From assembly GCA_020632715.1 (NCBI GenBank), contig JACKFA010000002.1, positions 920,501 through 984,500 on the forward strand: DNA of 64,000 nt. Reading direction: 5' to 3'. Shown here one piece after another: positions 1-7,051 of this stretch (position 1 is the stretch's first letter; the number at the start of each line of letters is the position of its first letter). A program made the translations under genes and the position numbers. The notes under the pieces were generated by a model. It made no database searches and had not been told where the DNA came from. It saw only the letters and a list, made by a program, of their open reading frames with translations. This stretch comes from Deltaproteobacteria bacterium (lineage in GTDB: Bacteria > Myxococcota_A > UBA9042 > PHBI01).

Positions 1-879
1 GGGCAGGTCGTGGCGCCGCCCGGTCTCGAAGTCGTTGAAGTCGTGGCCGGGGGTGACCTTCACGGCGCCCGTGCCGAAGGCCATGTCGACGAGGATGCTG
101 TCGCCGATGATGGGGATCTGGCGCCCGGTGAGCGGGAGGTCGACGGTACGCCCGAGGAGGTGCTGGTAGCGCGGGTCGTCGGGGTGGACGGCCACGGCGG
201 TGTCGCCGAGCATCGTCTCGGGGCGGGTCGTCGCGACGACGAGGCGCTCGTCGCTGCCGGTGACGGGGTAGGCGATGTGCCAGAGGGAGCCCTTCATGTC
301 CCGGTGCTCGACCTCGAGGTCGCTGAGGACGGTGTGGATCCCGGGCGACCAGTTCACCATCCGCTGCTCGCGGTAGATGAGGCCGTCCTTGTAGAGGTCG
401 ACGAAGACCTTGCGCACGGCGCGCGAGAGGCCCTCGTCCATGGTGAAGCGCTCGCGCTCCCAGTCGACGGAGACGCCCATCACCTTGAGCTGCTCGGTGA
501 TGCGGGCGTGGTACTTGTCCTTCCACTCCCAGACCTTGGCGATGAACGCGTCGCGGCCGAGGTCGAAGCGCGACACCCCCTCCTTCTGGAGCTCGCGCTC
601 GACGACCATCTGGGTCGCGATGCCGGCGTGGTCGGTGCCGGGCATCCAGAGCGTGTTGTGGCCCTGCATGCGGCGCCAGCGGGTGAGGATGTCCTCGATG
701 GTGACGGTCAGGGCGTGCCCGATGTGGAGCGAGCCCGTGACGTTCGGCGGCGGGATCACGATGCAGTACGCGGGCTTGTCGGACGTGTCCGCCGCGTGGA
801 AGTAGCCCTTGTCGACCCAGATCGGGTACCAGCGCTTCTCGATGTCCTGATGCTCGTAGGCCTTGCTCAGCTCGCTCAC
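1..879 (-). CDS. valS: Valyl-tRNA synthetase, N-terminal part (cut by window edge)
   Basis: Class I aminoacyl-tRNA synthetase that charges tRNA-Val in the cytoplasm. The 293 visible residues open with the conserved start region (KAYEHQDIEKRWYPIW), then the nucleotide-binding signature PPPNVTGSLHIGHA with its HIGH motif near residues 45-55. The start of the editing (CP1) domain follows, with TTRPETMLGDTAVAVHP. The KMSKS loop and anticodon-binding part lie beyond base 1. The start is GTG at 879; its GTGA overlaps the stop of the upstream response-regulator gene by four bases, so the synthetase is probably translated by coupling. Family assignment is secure; only the 3' end is missing. Confidence 0.97.
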   Translation of the reverse strand, partial: MSELSKAYEHQDIEKRWYPIWVDKGYFHAADTSDKPAYCIVIPPPNVTGSLHIGHALTVTIEDILTRWRRMQGHNTLWMPGTDHAGIATQMVVERELQKEGVSRFDLGRDAFIAKVWEWKDKYHARITEQLKVMGVSVDWERERFTMDEGLSRAVRKVFVDLYKDGLIYREQRMVNWSPGIHTVLSDLEVEHRDMKGSLWHIAYPVTGSDERLVVATTRPETMLGDTAVAVHPDDPRYQHLLGRTVDLPLTGRQIPIIGDSILVDMAFGTGAVKVTPGHDFNDFETGRRHDLP

Positions 880-2138
880 TCTCCACCTTCCTCGGTCAGG
901 CGCCGGATCTCCTCGCGGACGAGATCTTCGGCGAGCTCGGGGACGACCTTCCAGGCGACCTTCTCGGTGATCGCCGGGAGCTCCCCGGGCAGCGTGTCAC
1001 GGATGTAGCGCTCGATGCGGGCCTCGACGACGCCGTGCTGGGCGTCGAGGACGCGCGGGATGGCCGCCTCGACGGCGCGCTCGGCGGCGTCGTGGAGGAG
1101 GCCGCGGGCGGGGTCGCCGAGGAGGGCCTTCACGCGCTCGTCGAGGGCGCGGCCGGCGTCGCGCTCGTCGCCGCGGGTCGCCTTGGCGAGCTCGGCGGTG
1201 GCGCGCCGGACAGCGTCGTCGAGGGGGCCCTTCACGGCGTCGGCGACGGCCTGGTCGACGAGGCCGGGGAGCCGCGGGGCGAGGCGCTCGAGGGCGGCCT
1301 CGACGGCCTTCGCGGCGATGCGGTCGACGGCGGCCTCGGCGACGTCGCGGGCGACGCGCTCGACGGCGGCGGCGACGAGGGCGGGCACGAGGGCCTCGGC
1401 GGAGGCGCGGACGAGCTCGGGGAGGCGCCGCGGGAGCTCGAGGTCGAGGGCCTTGGCGACGGCGTGGGCGACGTCCTCGGCGCGCGGCATCGGGGCGTGG
1501 GTGGCGGCCGGCGCGGGCGCGGGGGCGGCCGCGGCGGCGAGGGTGGCGGCGTTCACGGGGCCGCCGTACATGATGGTCTGCGCGAAGGGGAGGGCGTCGA
1601 GGCAGGCGCGGCCTGCGTGAGCGGCGGCGCGGCGGGCGGGGGCCCGGCGGGGGGAGGGCGCGGGGGCGCCGCTCGGGGTGGACGACGGCGGGCGCGAGGT
1701 CGTCGCGGCGCCGGAGGGCGCGGAGGGGCGCGGCGCCGGGAGGAGCTGGCTCTGGGGCGGCGACGGCTCGGCGGGCTCGAGGAGCTCGCGGACGCGCGCG
1801 AGGAGGGCGGCGCGCTCGAACGGCTTCACGAGGACGTCGTCGATGTGGAGGTAGGCGAGGCGCTCGGGGTCGGGGGAGACGTGGCCGTTGACGGTGAGGA
1901 GGAACGGCACGGTCGTGCCGCCGGGGAGGCGGCGGATGGCGGCGGCGAAGCTGAAGCCGTCGAGGCCGGGGAGGTTCTGGTCGGCGATGACGAGGGCGGG
2001 GAGGTCGTCGCCGACGAGGCCGACGGCCTCGCGGCCGTCGACGGCGAACTCGAGCTCGACCGGCAGGACGTCGAGGGTCAGCCGGATGAGGCTCGAGAGG
2101 GTGCGGCTCGGCTCCGCGATGAGGATCCGCCTGCTCAC
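876..2138 (-). CDS. Response regulator: CheY-like receiver plus long helical C-terminal region
   Basis: A 420-residue protein with an N-terminal receiver domain (about residues 3-120). Visible are the phosphoacceptor Asp53 in VIADQNLPGLDG, a Thr in the LTVNG strand and Lys105 in VLVKPFE. An Ala/Pro-rich linker (about 125-190) leads to a roughly 190-residue Ala/Glu/Arg-rich helical region with repeated amphipathic segments, ending EKVAWKVVPELAEDLVREEI. There is no DNA-binding, GGDEF or kinase domain, so output is probably by protein contact. It lies one base after the stop of the small gene at 2140-2481 and overlaps valS by four bases, so all three look co-transcribed. The start is GTG at 2138. 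Partner kinase and function are unknown. Confidence 0.9.
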   Translation of the reverse strand: MSRRILIAEPSRTLSSLIRLTLDVLPVELEFAVDGREAVGLVGDDLPALVIADQNLPGLDGFSFAAAIRRLPGGTTVPFLLTVNGHVSPDPERLAYLHIDDVLVKPFERAALLARVRELLEPAEPSPPQSQLLPAPRPSAPSGAATTSRPPSSTPSGAPAPSPRRAPARRAAAHAGRACLDALPFAQTIMYGGPVNAATLAAAAAPAPAPAATHAPMPRAEDVAHAVAKALDLELPRRLPELVRASAEALVPALVAAAVERVARDVAEAAVDRIAAKAVEAALERLAPRLPGLVDQAVADAVKGPLDDAVRRATAELAKATRGDERDAGRALDERVKALLGDPARGLLHDAAERAVEAAIPRVLDAQHGVVEARIERYIRDTLPGELPAITEKVAWKVVPELAEDLVREEIRRLTEEGGE

Positions 2139-2139
2139 C

Positions 2140-2481
2140 CTAGCCCTCGGTGCCGGGGATCTCGTCGCCCTGCTCCCACTGCTCCCAGGGCACGACCTCG
2201 TCGGGCGGGGGGAGGAAGAAGCCGGCGACGTTCATGAGGATCTCGCGGATCTGGTCGTCCTTGCCGGCCTTGATGGCGGCGAGGGCGCTCTTGCCGGAGA
2301 GCTGGGGGATGGGGTTCTCGAGCCAGGCGACGGCGTCGGGGAAGACGATCTTGGCGGCGAGCCAGATGTCGTCGGGCACGCCCTCGAGGGGGCAAGCGAC
2401 CTCGCGCGCGGCGGGCGAGAGCGACGGCAGGTAGATGGTCTTCAGGTGCTCGAGGAAGGTCGGCCAGGCGGCGTCGCTCAT
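2140..2481 (-). CDS. Small hypothetical protein, first gene of the valS operon
   Basis: A 113-residue soluble protein with no signal peptide or membrane segment. The C-terminal half (about residues 53-90) has a short pattern, NPIPQLSGKSALAAIKAG followed by a hydrophobic helix, that recalls the NPxLxGxxP toxin-binding segment of Xre/MbcA/ParS antitoxins. The match is only a motif resemblance and no toxin gene is adjacent. ATG start at 2481. The next gene (response regulator) begins one base after the stop, so it is the leader gene of an operon ending in valS. I would call it conserved hypothetical. Confidence 0.75.
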   Translation of the reverse strand: MSDAAWPTFLEHLKTIYLPSLSPAAREVACPLEGVPDDIWLAAKIVFPDAVAWLENPIPQLSGKSALAAIKAGKDDQIREILMNVAGFFLPPPDEVVPWEQWEQGDEIPGTEG

Positions 2482-2666
2482 GTCGCTCTCCTTCTCCGCT
2501 CGGTGTCCGGGTCCGTGCGGCCCGTCCCCGGCGGGACGAGCGAGGCCAACCTATACCAGAGGTGCGCGCGGGGTGTCTTTCTCGACGGTGGCGATCCGGT
2601 CGGGGGCGCGGGGGCGCGCGGGGGCGGCGGGCGTCGGTTCGGGCTAACTGGCTATACCAAATCCGC

Positions 2667-2743
2667 TTTCACCACGGAGACACGGAGAGCACGGAGGAGC
2701 ACGGAGGAAGGGGGGCCTCCGTGCCTCCGTGCTCCGTGGTTTC
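2667..2743. repeat. CACGGAGG inverted-repeat element, locus 1
   Basis: The left arm TTTCACCACGGAGACACGG is followed by further CACGGAGG units, a GGGG spacer, and a right arm of CCTCCGTG units ending CTCCGTGGTTT. The arms are reverse complements, so the unit can fold as a hairpin. One of eight such loci in this window. Open frames through it give the spurious TEARRHGG-type peptides and should not be called genes. Confidence 0.85.
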
Positions 2744-2828
2744 TCTTTGGAATCAGAGGGATAGCCCGCGAGTGGTCGGGCTTCGGTCTTGGCTGGTTTG
2801 GCGTCAAGTGACCGTACACACTCCGATT

Positions 2829-2975
2829 TTTCACCACGGAGGCACGGAGGCACGGAGGGAGCAACAGGGAGCCTCTCGCTCCGTCCCCATGGTTTTCCTG
2901 TTTGGAAACAACCGGTTGGCTGGGAGGGTCGGGCCCTCTCCGCCCTCCCTCCGTGTCTCCGTGTCTCCGTGGTTT
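2829..2975. repeat. CACGGAGG inverted-repeat element, locus 2
   Basis: The left arm is TTCACCACGGAGGCACGGAG at about 2829. The right arm, about 2945-2973, is built of CCGTGTCT units ending CTCCGTGGTTTC. They enclose about 85 bases of unrelated sequence. The right arm plus its 3' flank (2932-3015) is duplicated almost exactly at 3056-3139, showing recent local duplication. Confidence 0.85.
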
Positions 2976-3016
2976 CCTTCTTGGAATCGCCGCGATAGCC
3001 CATCGCGGGAACCCCG

Positions 3017-3139
3017 ATTTCTTCACCTCGGAGGCCCGGAGGCCCGGAGGCAGAGGGCCCTCTCCGCCCTCCCTCCGTGTCTCCGTGTCTCCGTGGTTTC
3101 CTTCTTGGAATCGCCGCGATAACCCGTCGCGGGAACCCC
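3017..3139. repeat. CACGGAGG inverted-repeat element, locus 3, with duplicated flank
   Basis: The left arm here has diverged to CTCGGAGGCCCGGAGG while the right arm keeps CTCCGTGTCTCCGTGG. Bases 3056-3139 repeat 2932-3015 with only a few changes, including the flank TTGGAATCGCCGCGATA and TCGCGGGAACCCCG. The 869 bases between the small gene at 2140-2481 and rnpB hold these repeats and no supportable gene. Confidence 0.8.
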
Positions 3140-3337
3140 GGTTGTGGATCGTAAGGCTCGGCGCCCCTGCGGACGCCGTCCCCGAGTCGCCCGCTGCGCG
3201 GGCTTGGTCGGGGCCTGCGCCCTCCGGGTCGCCGAGCCCCGGTTGTGGATCGTAAGGCTCGGCGCCCCTGCGGACGCCGTCCCCGAGTCGCCCGCTTCGC
3301 GGGCTTGGTCGGGGCCTGCGCCCTCCGGGTCGCCGAG
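3136..3337. repeat. 101-bp tandem duplication of a structured GC-rich element
   Basis: Two copies of a 101-base unit (3136-3236 and 3237-3337) differ by one visible base, TGC versus TTC in a hairpin loop. Each unit has an outer stem GGCTCGGCG / CGCCGAGCC. It also has an inner hairpin CCCCGA-GTC-GCCCGC-(loop)-GCGGGC-TTGG-TCGGGG. A diverged copy at 10999-11080 keeps the same pairing with different bases. The array sits directly beyond the 3' end of rnpB. Confidence 0.85.
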
Positions 3338-3350
3338 CCCCGGATGTAAA

Positions 3351-3762
3351 GGTCCAGATCGAGCGGCCTGTAAGCCGAGTTCTGTCCCGCGGGGAGGTCA
3401 CCCGCCCCGCGGCGATGGCCATTCATCTAGGCGACGGATTGCTCCGCCGCTCCAGCGACGCTACCCGGGGTACGCGAACGGGCCGTCCGTGGCGTTGCCG
3501 CCAGCCCCCGTATGGTCTTGCTCCAGGTGGGGTTTACCGGCGCCCCATGTCACCATGGGGGCCCGTGAGCTCTTACCTCACGCTTTCAGCCTGACCTCCC
3601 GGGAGCGCGGACGCTCCGGAGAGGCGGTCTCCTCTCTGTGGCACTTTCCCTGGGGTCGCCCCCGCTGGCCGTTAACCAGCACCATTGCCCTGTGGAGCTC
3701 GGACTTTCCTCTCGTCGGGCGCGAGCCCGGCCAGCGACCATCCGGTCCACTCGATCTGAACC
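3351..3762 (-). ncRNA. rnpB: RNase P RNA, bacterial type A
   Basis: Catalytic RNA of ribonuclease P, which matures the 5' ends of tRNAs. Read on the minus strand it contains the diagnostic conserved segments in order. These are GAGGAAAGTCCGAGCTCCAC (CR I region), CAGGGCAATGGTGCTGG, GGTAAACCCCACCTGGAGCA, AAGACCATACGGG, ATGAATGGCCATCGCC, and finally CAGAACTCGGCTTACAGGCC (CR V). The ends pair as helix P1 (AGATCGAGTGG with CCGCTCGATCT), fixing the limits to within a few bases. Length of about 412 nt is normal for a type A RNA. A sigma-70-like promoter lies just upstream. Confidence 0.97.
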
Positions 3763-3769
3763 GCCGCGG

Positions 3770-3798
3770 GGAGTAGCAACGGAACGCGCCCGGGTCAA
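3770..3798 (-). promoter_or_regulatory. Promoter of rnpB
   Basis: On the minus strand TTGACC (3793-3798) and TACTCC (3770-3775) are separated by 17 bases. Transcription would begin within a few bases of the predicted 5' end of RNase P RNA at 3762. The -35 box is good and the -10 weak. Confidence 0.6.
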
Positions 3799-3838
3799 CG
3801 CTCTCGCGCGTCGCCCGGGCGATGATCCCGCTCCGCCC

Positions 3839-5566
3839 TTACTCCCCGAGCAGCGCCCGCGCCTTCGCGAAGAGCACCGCGAGCTCCGCCCGCTCCGGGT
3901 CCACCTCCGCCTGCTCCGCGAACACCGCGCCGATGACGTCGAGGTTCGCGAGGCTCCCGTACGGGCTGTGCTTCAGGATCTCCGCGAACGCCGCCACCGC
4001 CCCCGCGAACCGGAGCGCGTCCCCCGCGTCCTCGAACGTCGCGTCCACGTCCGCCGCCGACACGCGCCGGTCGAGCGCGATGGCCGGGTCGTTCGTCTCC
4101 GCCCCCGGGTGCTTGTAGCGGATCCGCAGCTCCGCGAGATCGTCCGCGCCGAACTCCGGCAGGTCCCCCCCCGCGTAGGCCGCGCCGTCCTCCGGCTCCG
4201 GCGCCCCCTCACCAGCCGGGACCGCGTCGTCCCCGAGCACGAGCTCGTAGAGCGCCGTCACCGCGAGCCCCGAGCCGATCTCCCCCGCGTCGACCGTGTC
4301 GTCCACGAAGTCCTCGTCCGCGATCGCGTTGTTCTCGTAGCCCAGCAGCCGGTACGCGTGCACCCGCGCCGGGTTGAACGCGAGCTGGATCTTCAGGTCC
4401 TTCGCGATGAAGAAGATGCTCCCGAGCATCCGGTCGTGCGCGTACGCGACCGCCGAGTCGGCGTCGCCGATGTAGGCGTACACGCCGTCGCCGGCGTTCG
4501 ACACCGCCTCCATCATGGCGTCGTTCAAGTTCCCGGTGCCGAAGCCGACCACCGTCAGCGTCACGCCCGTCGCGCGCTCGCCCTCGATGTAGCTCACGAT
4601 GGCGTCCGTCCCCACGATGCCCACGTTGAAGTCCCCGTCCGTGCACAGGATCACGTGGTTGAAGCCCCCGGCCACGTAGCTCCCGCGGACGACGTCGTAC
4701 GCCATCGCGAGCCCCCGCTGCCCCGCCGTGCTGCCGCCGGCCGCGAGCCCGTCGATCACCTGCCGGATCGCGGCCTTCTCGGACACCGGCGTCGCGGGGA
4801 GCGCGACCCGCTCGGCGCTCGCGTACGTCACGATGGCGACGGTGTCCGTCGGCCGCAGCACGTCGAGCGTCTCGCGCAGGAGCGTCTTCACGTAGGGGAG
4901 CTTGTCGTCGCTCGACATGCTCCCGGACACGTCCACGAGGAACACGAGGTTCGCCGGCGCGCGCGTCGCCTGGTCGAGGACCTCCCCCGTGATGCCGATG
5001 CGCAGGAGCGTCGTCGGCGTGAACGGGCTCGGCGCCGCCTCGACGGCGATCGAGAACGGGTGCTCGTCCTCCGCCGTCGGCGGCGCGTCGCCATAGTCGA
5101 AGTAGTTCACGAGCTCCTCGAGCCGCACCGACGCCGGCGGCGGCAGGACGCCGAGGTCGCCGACGTAGCGCCGGAAGATCTCGTAGCTCGCGGTGTCGAC
5201 GTCCGCCCCGAAGGTGCTGAACGGGTCGTGCGCCGCCATCACGAACGGGTTCGTCCCCGGCGGCTCGAACTGGCTCTCGTCAGGCGCGGTCGCGTCCGGC
5301 CCGGCGTCGGGCGCCACCGCGGTGTCCACCGGCACCGAGGTGTCGGCCGGCGAGCTCGTGTCCGCCGAGCTCGTCGGCGTGTAGGTGTCCGCGACCGGGT
5401 AGCTCGACGGATCGGTCCACTGGCTCCCCGCCGCGTCGCCGCCGGACGTGGTGTCCGACGAGCCGTAGTAGGAGCTCGCGGCCGAGCCGGCGTCGGACGC
5501 GCCGCAGGCTCCGAGGGCCAGCGTCAGGAGCGCGAGGGGGAGAGCGAGGACGACACGGGAGCGCAT
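3839..5566 (-). CDS. YfbK-like lipoprotein with von Willebrand factor A domain
   Basis: The start is placed at ATG 5566 because GGAGG lies at the right distance upstream. The N-terminus is a lipoprotein signal (LTLALGAC, Cys21), then a low-complexity Ser/Thr/Asp linker to about residue 100. Next comes the YfbK-type N-terminal segment (DPFSTFGADVDTASY, EELVNYFDY), then a VWA domain with intact MIDAS motif DVSGS near residue 212 and the later acidic IVLCTDGDFNVG-like strand. The C-terminal part resembles the DUF3520-type extension of YfbK proteins. It is probably anchored to the outer membrane facing the periplasm or outside; ligand unknown. It stands alone between rnpB and the zinc-ribbon gene. 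Confidence 0.92.
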   Translation of the reverse strand: MRSRVVLALPLALLTLALGACGASDAGSAASSYYGSSDTTSGGDAAGSQWTDPSSYPVADTYTPTSSADTSSPADTSVPVDTAVAPDAGPDATAPDESQFEPPGTNPFVMAAHDPFSTFGADVDTASYEIFRRYVGDLGVLPPPASVRLEELVNYFDYGDAPPTAEDEHPFSIAVEAAPSPFTPTTLLRIGITGEVLDQATRAPANLVFLVDVSGSMSSDDKLPYVKTLLRETLDVLRPTDTVAIVTYASAERVALPATPVSEKAAIRQVIDGLAAGGSTAGQRGLAMAYDVVRGSYVAGGFNHVILCTDGDFNVGIVGTDAIVSYIEGERATGVTLTVVGFGTGNLNDAMMEAVSNAGDGVYAYIGDADSAVAYAHDRMLGSIFFIAKDLKIQLAFNPARVHAYRLLGYENNAIADEDFVDDTVDAGEIGSGLAVTALYELVLGDDAVPAGEGAPEPEDGAAYAGGDLPEFGADDLAELRIRYKHPGAETNDPAIALDRRVSAADVDATFEDAGDALRFAGAVAAFAEILKHSPYGSLANLDVIGAVFAEQAEVDPERAELAVLFAKARALLGE

Positions 5567-5661
5567 GGGGGACCTCCAAAAGCCATCGGGCGCGCCCTCC
5601 AGAGAGAGCACGCCCGATGCCAGGTCGAAGATCCTTTCGATTCAGCGGGTTGGCTGCGCGG

Positions 5662-5686
5662 CGGGTGTATAGTGGCTTTACACCCG
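5662..5686. terminator. Hairpin between the zinc-ribbon and VWA genes
   Basis: CGGGTGTA and TACACCCG form an 8-bp stem with a 9-base loop, eight bases beyond the stop of the zinc-ribbon gene on the minus strand. There is no T-run, so it may be a weak terminator. An ACTATAC sequence in the loop could equally be part of the VWA gene promoter. Confidence 0.4.
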
Positions 5687-5694
5687 TGCAGTTG

Positions 5695-6459
5695 CTAGCG
5701 CCCCGCCGCCTCGGCCGCGGCCACCTCGGCCGTGTAGAAGAGGAAGCGCTGGCAGCTCGGGCAGCTCATCAGCTGCTCCCCGCGCTGGATGATGATGTAC
5801 TGCTGCGGCGGGAGCATCATGCGGCAGCCGCTGCAGTGGCCGGCGACGACCGGCACGACGGCCTTGCCCTCGCGCTGCTGGAGGATCCGCCCGTAGCGCG
5901 GGAGGAGCGTCCGGTCCTGCGCGGTCAACGCGGCGGTGACATTCTTCTTCTTGCTCGCGATCTGGTCGATCGTCGCGGTGAGGTTGCTCAGCCGCTCGGC
6001 GCTCGACTCCTCCTCGCGCGTCACCTCGGCCCGGAGCTCGGCGAGCTTCTGCTCCTCGCTCGCGATGTTGGCCTGGTACTCCGCGATGGCCTGCGCGAGG
6101 CGCTCGAGCTCGGCCTCGTCGTCGCTGAACTTCTTCCGCAGCGTGTCCATCTCACGCTGCATCGCCGCGTACTCCTTGGTCTTCGTGACGGCGACCAGCT
6201 TCGTCTTGGCGTTGTTCATGCGCTCGGCGTCGGCCTGGAGCTCGATGCGCTTGTCGCTGTGGAAGCGCACCGCCTCGGCGAGGCGCTCGCGCTTGTCGTC
6301 GAGGCCCTTGCCCATGCTGTCGAGGATGCTGCGGAGCCGGTCGAGGTTCCCGGCGAGCTCGTCCCGCTGGACCTGGTACTCGCGGATCTCGTCGTCGATG
6401 CCCTGAAGCTCCACCAATGCGGCGATGACTGCGTTCACGCTGCCCCCAAGGAAACGCAC
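5695..6459 (-). CDS. Coiled-coil protein with C-terminal C4 zinc ribbon (DUF164/CdsZ family)
   Basis: A 254-residue cytoplasmic protein. Residues about 15-190 are a long heptad-rich coiled coil (LVELQGIDDEIREYQ through many Glu/Arg/Lys/Leu repeats). The C-terminal 50 residues carry a zinc ribbon with HCSGC and MSCPSC cysteine pairs either side of a PPQQYIIIQRGEQL segment. This architecture is typical of the bacterial C4-type zinc-ribbon family found beside rnpB, tRNA and RNase-related genes; the biochemical role is not settled. GTG start at 6459; a second GTG (VNAVIAALV) seven codons in is a reasonable alternative. Confidence 0.9.
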   Translation of the reverse strand: MRFLGGSVNAVIAALVELQGIDDEIREYQVQRDELAGNLDRLRSILDSMGKGLDDKRERLAEAVRFHSDKRIELQADAERMNNAKTKLVAVTKTKEYAAMQREMDTLRKKFSDDEAELERLAQAIAEYQANIASEEQKLAELRAEVTREEESSAERLSNLTATIDQIASKKKNVTAALTAQDRTLLPRYGRILQQREGKAVVPVVAGHCSGCRMMLPPQQYIIIQRGEQLMSCPSCQRFLFYTAEVAAAEAAGR

Positions 6460-6491
6460 CCGGCCAGGGACACCACCCCCTTTGAGACGAC

Positions 6492-6519
6492 AAAGGCGCC
6501 GTCCATTGCGGAGGCGCCT
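6492..6519 (-). terminator. Rho-independent-type terminator of the tRNA gene
   Basis: On the minus strand AGGCGCC-TCC-GCAAT-GGA-(C)-GGCGCCT forms a strong stem with an inner TCC/GGA extension, followed by TTTGTC. It lies about 60 bases downstream of the tRNA. Confidence 0.65.
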
Positions 6520-6577
6520 CGTGTCGTGGAGTGGCTTGGCCAGAGGTTCATTCGATGTGCTCTGCCTGTATCTGGGA

Positions 6578-6650
6578 TGGGCCCACCCGGATTCGAACCG
6601 GGGACCAACCGGTTATGAGCCGGCGGCTCTAACCGCTGAGCTATAGGCCC
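6578..6650 (-). tRNA. tRNA with CAU anticodon, probably tRNA-Ile2 (lysidine type)
   Basis: A 73-nt cloverleaf. The acceptor stem GGGCCTA/TGGGCCC has discriminator A; the D arm is TAGCTCAGCGGTTAGAGC; the anticodon loop is CTCATAA on stem GCCGG/CCGGT; the variable loop is TGGTC; the T arm is CCCGG-TTCGAAT-CCGGG. CCA is not encoded. The short D loop (GCGGTTAGAGC) and the TGGTC variable loop match tRNA-Ile2, whose C34 is modified to lysidine by TilS to read AUA, better than elongator tRNA-Met. Software that reads only the anticodon would label it tRNA-Met. Confidence 0.93.
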
Positions 6651-6667
6651 AGATTCATAGGGGCGTC

Positions 6668-6696
6668 CAACTACCCCCGCGGCGGGGACAAGTCAA
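6668..6696 (-). promoter_or_regulatory. Promoter of the tRNA gene
   Basis: On the minus strand TTGACT (6691-6696) and TAGTTG (6668-6673) are spaced by 17 bases and placed so that transcription starts about 10 bases before the tRNA. Confidence 0.6.
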
Positions 6697-7051
6697 GGAC
6701 GGAAGCCGCGCCTCGACGCGCAGAACGGTCGCTCGGGGGGCGGCTCTGGGCGGGCTTCCCCGCGCCGTCGTGTGCGATGCAGCACAGCGACTCGCCGACC
6801 GCGCGGGTTACGAAGCCCGGCGCGGCCGCGAGCCCCTACCGCATCTGCACAGGGCTCGGGCGATCACGCCCGTCGCGACGCCGTCGCGAGCGATCTCCGC
6901 GCGGCCTGCGTCGGCCATGACAGCGACTCCGGCACGTTCCTGCGCGGCGCCCGAGACGCGCGCGGGCGACGCCGGGCGCGCGCATGTCGCTCCGCGGGTC
7001 GCCCGCTCGTGGCTCGGTCACGCCTCCGAGGAAGACCTCGGCGCGCGCGGC
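6697..7051. other. Intergenic region downstream of rpoD, no gene seen
   Basis: No start-stop frame with plausible protein features is visible on either strand. A small hairpin CCGAGG-AAGA-CCTCGG at 7026-7041 lies just beyond the rpoD stop and may help end the dnaG-rpoD transcript. Confidence 0.5.

Noticed and set aside
2140..2481. Toxin-antitoxin system assignment for the small gene
   Set aside because: Only a short NPxxxLSG-like motif is seen and no toxin gene adjoins; kept as hypothetical.
2667..3105. CACGGAGG units considered as a CRISPR array
   Set aside because: Repeat units are only 8-10 bases, lack regular spacers, form inverted pairs, and no cas genes are present.
2562..3426. Several overlapping frames through the repeat cluster with ETRRHGG/TEARRHGG peptides
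   Set aside because: They are translations of the CACGGAGG repeats, found identically in both strands and unrelated intergenic sites, so not genes.
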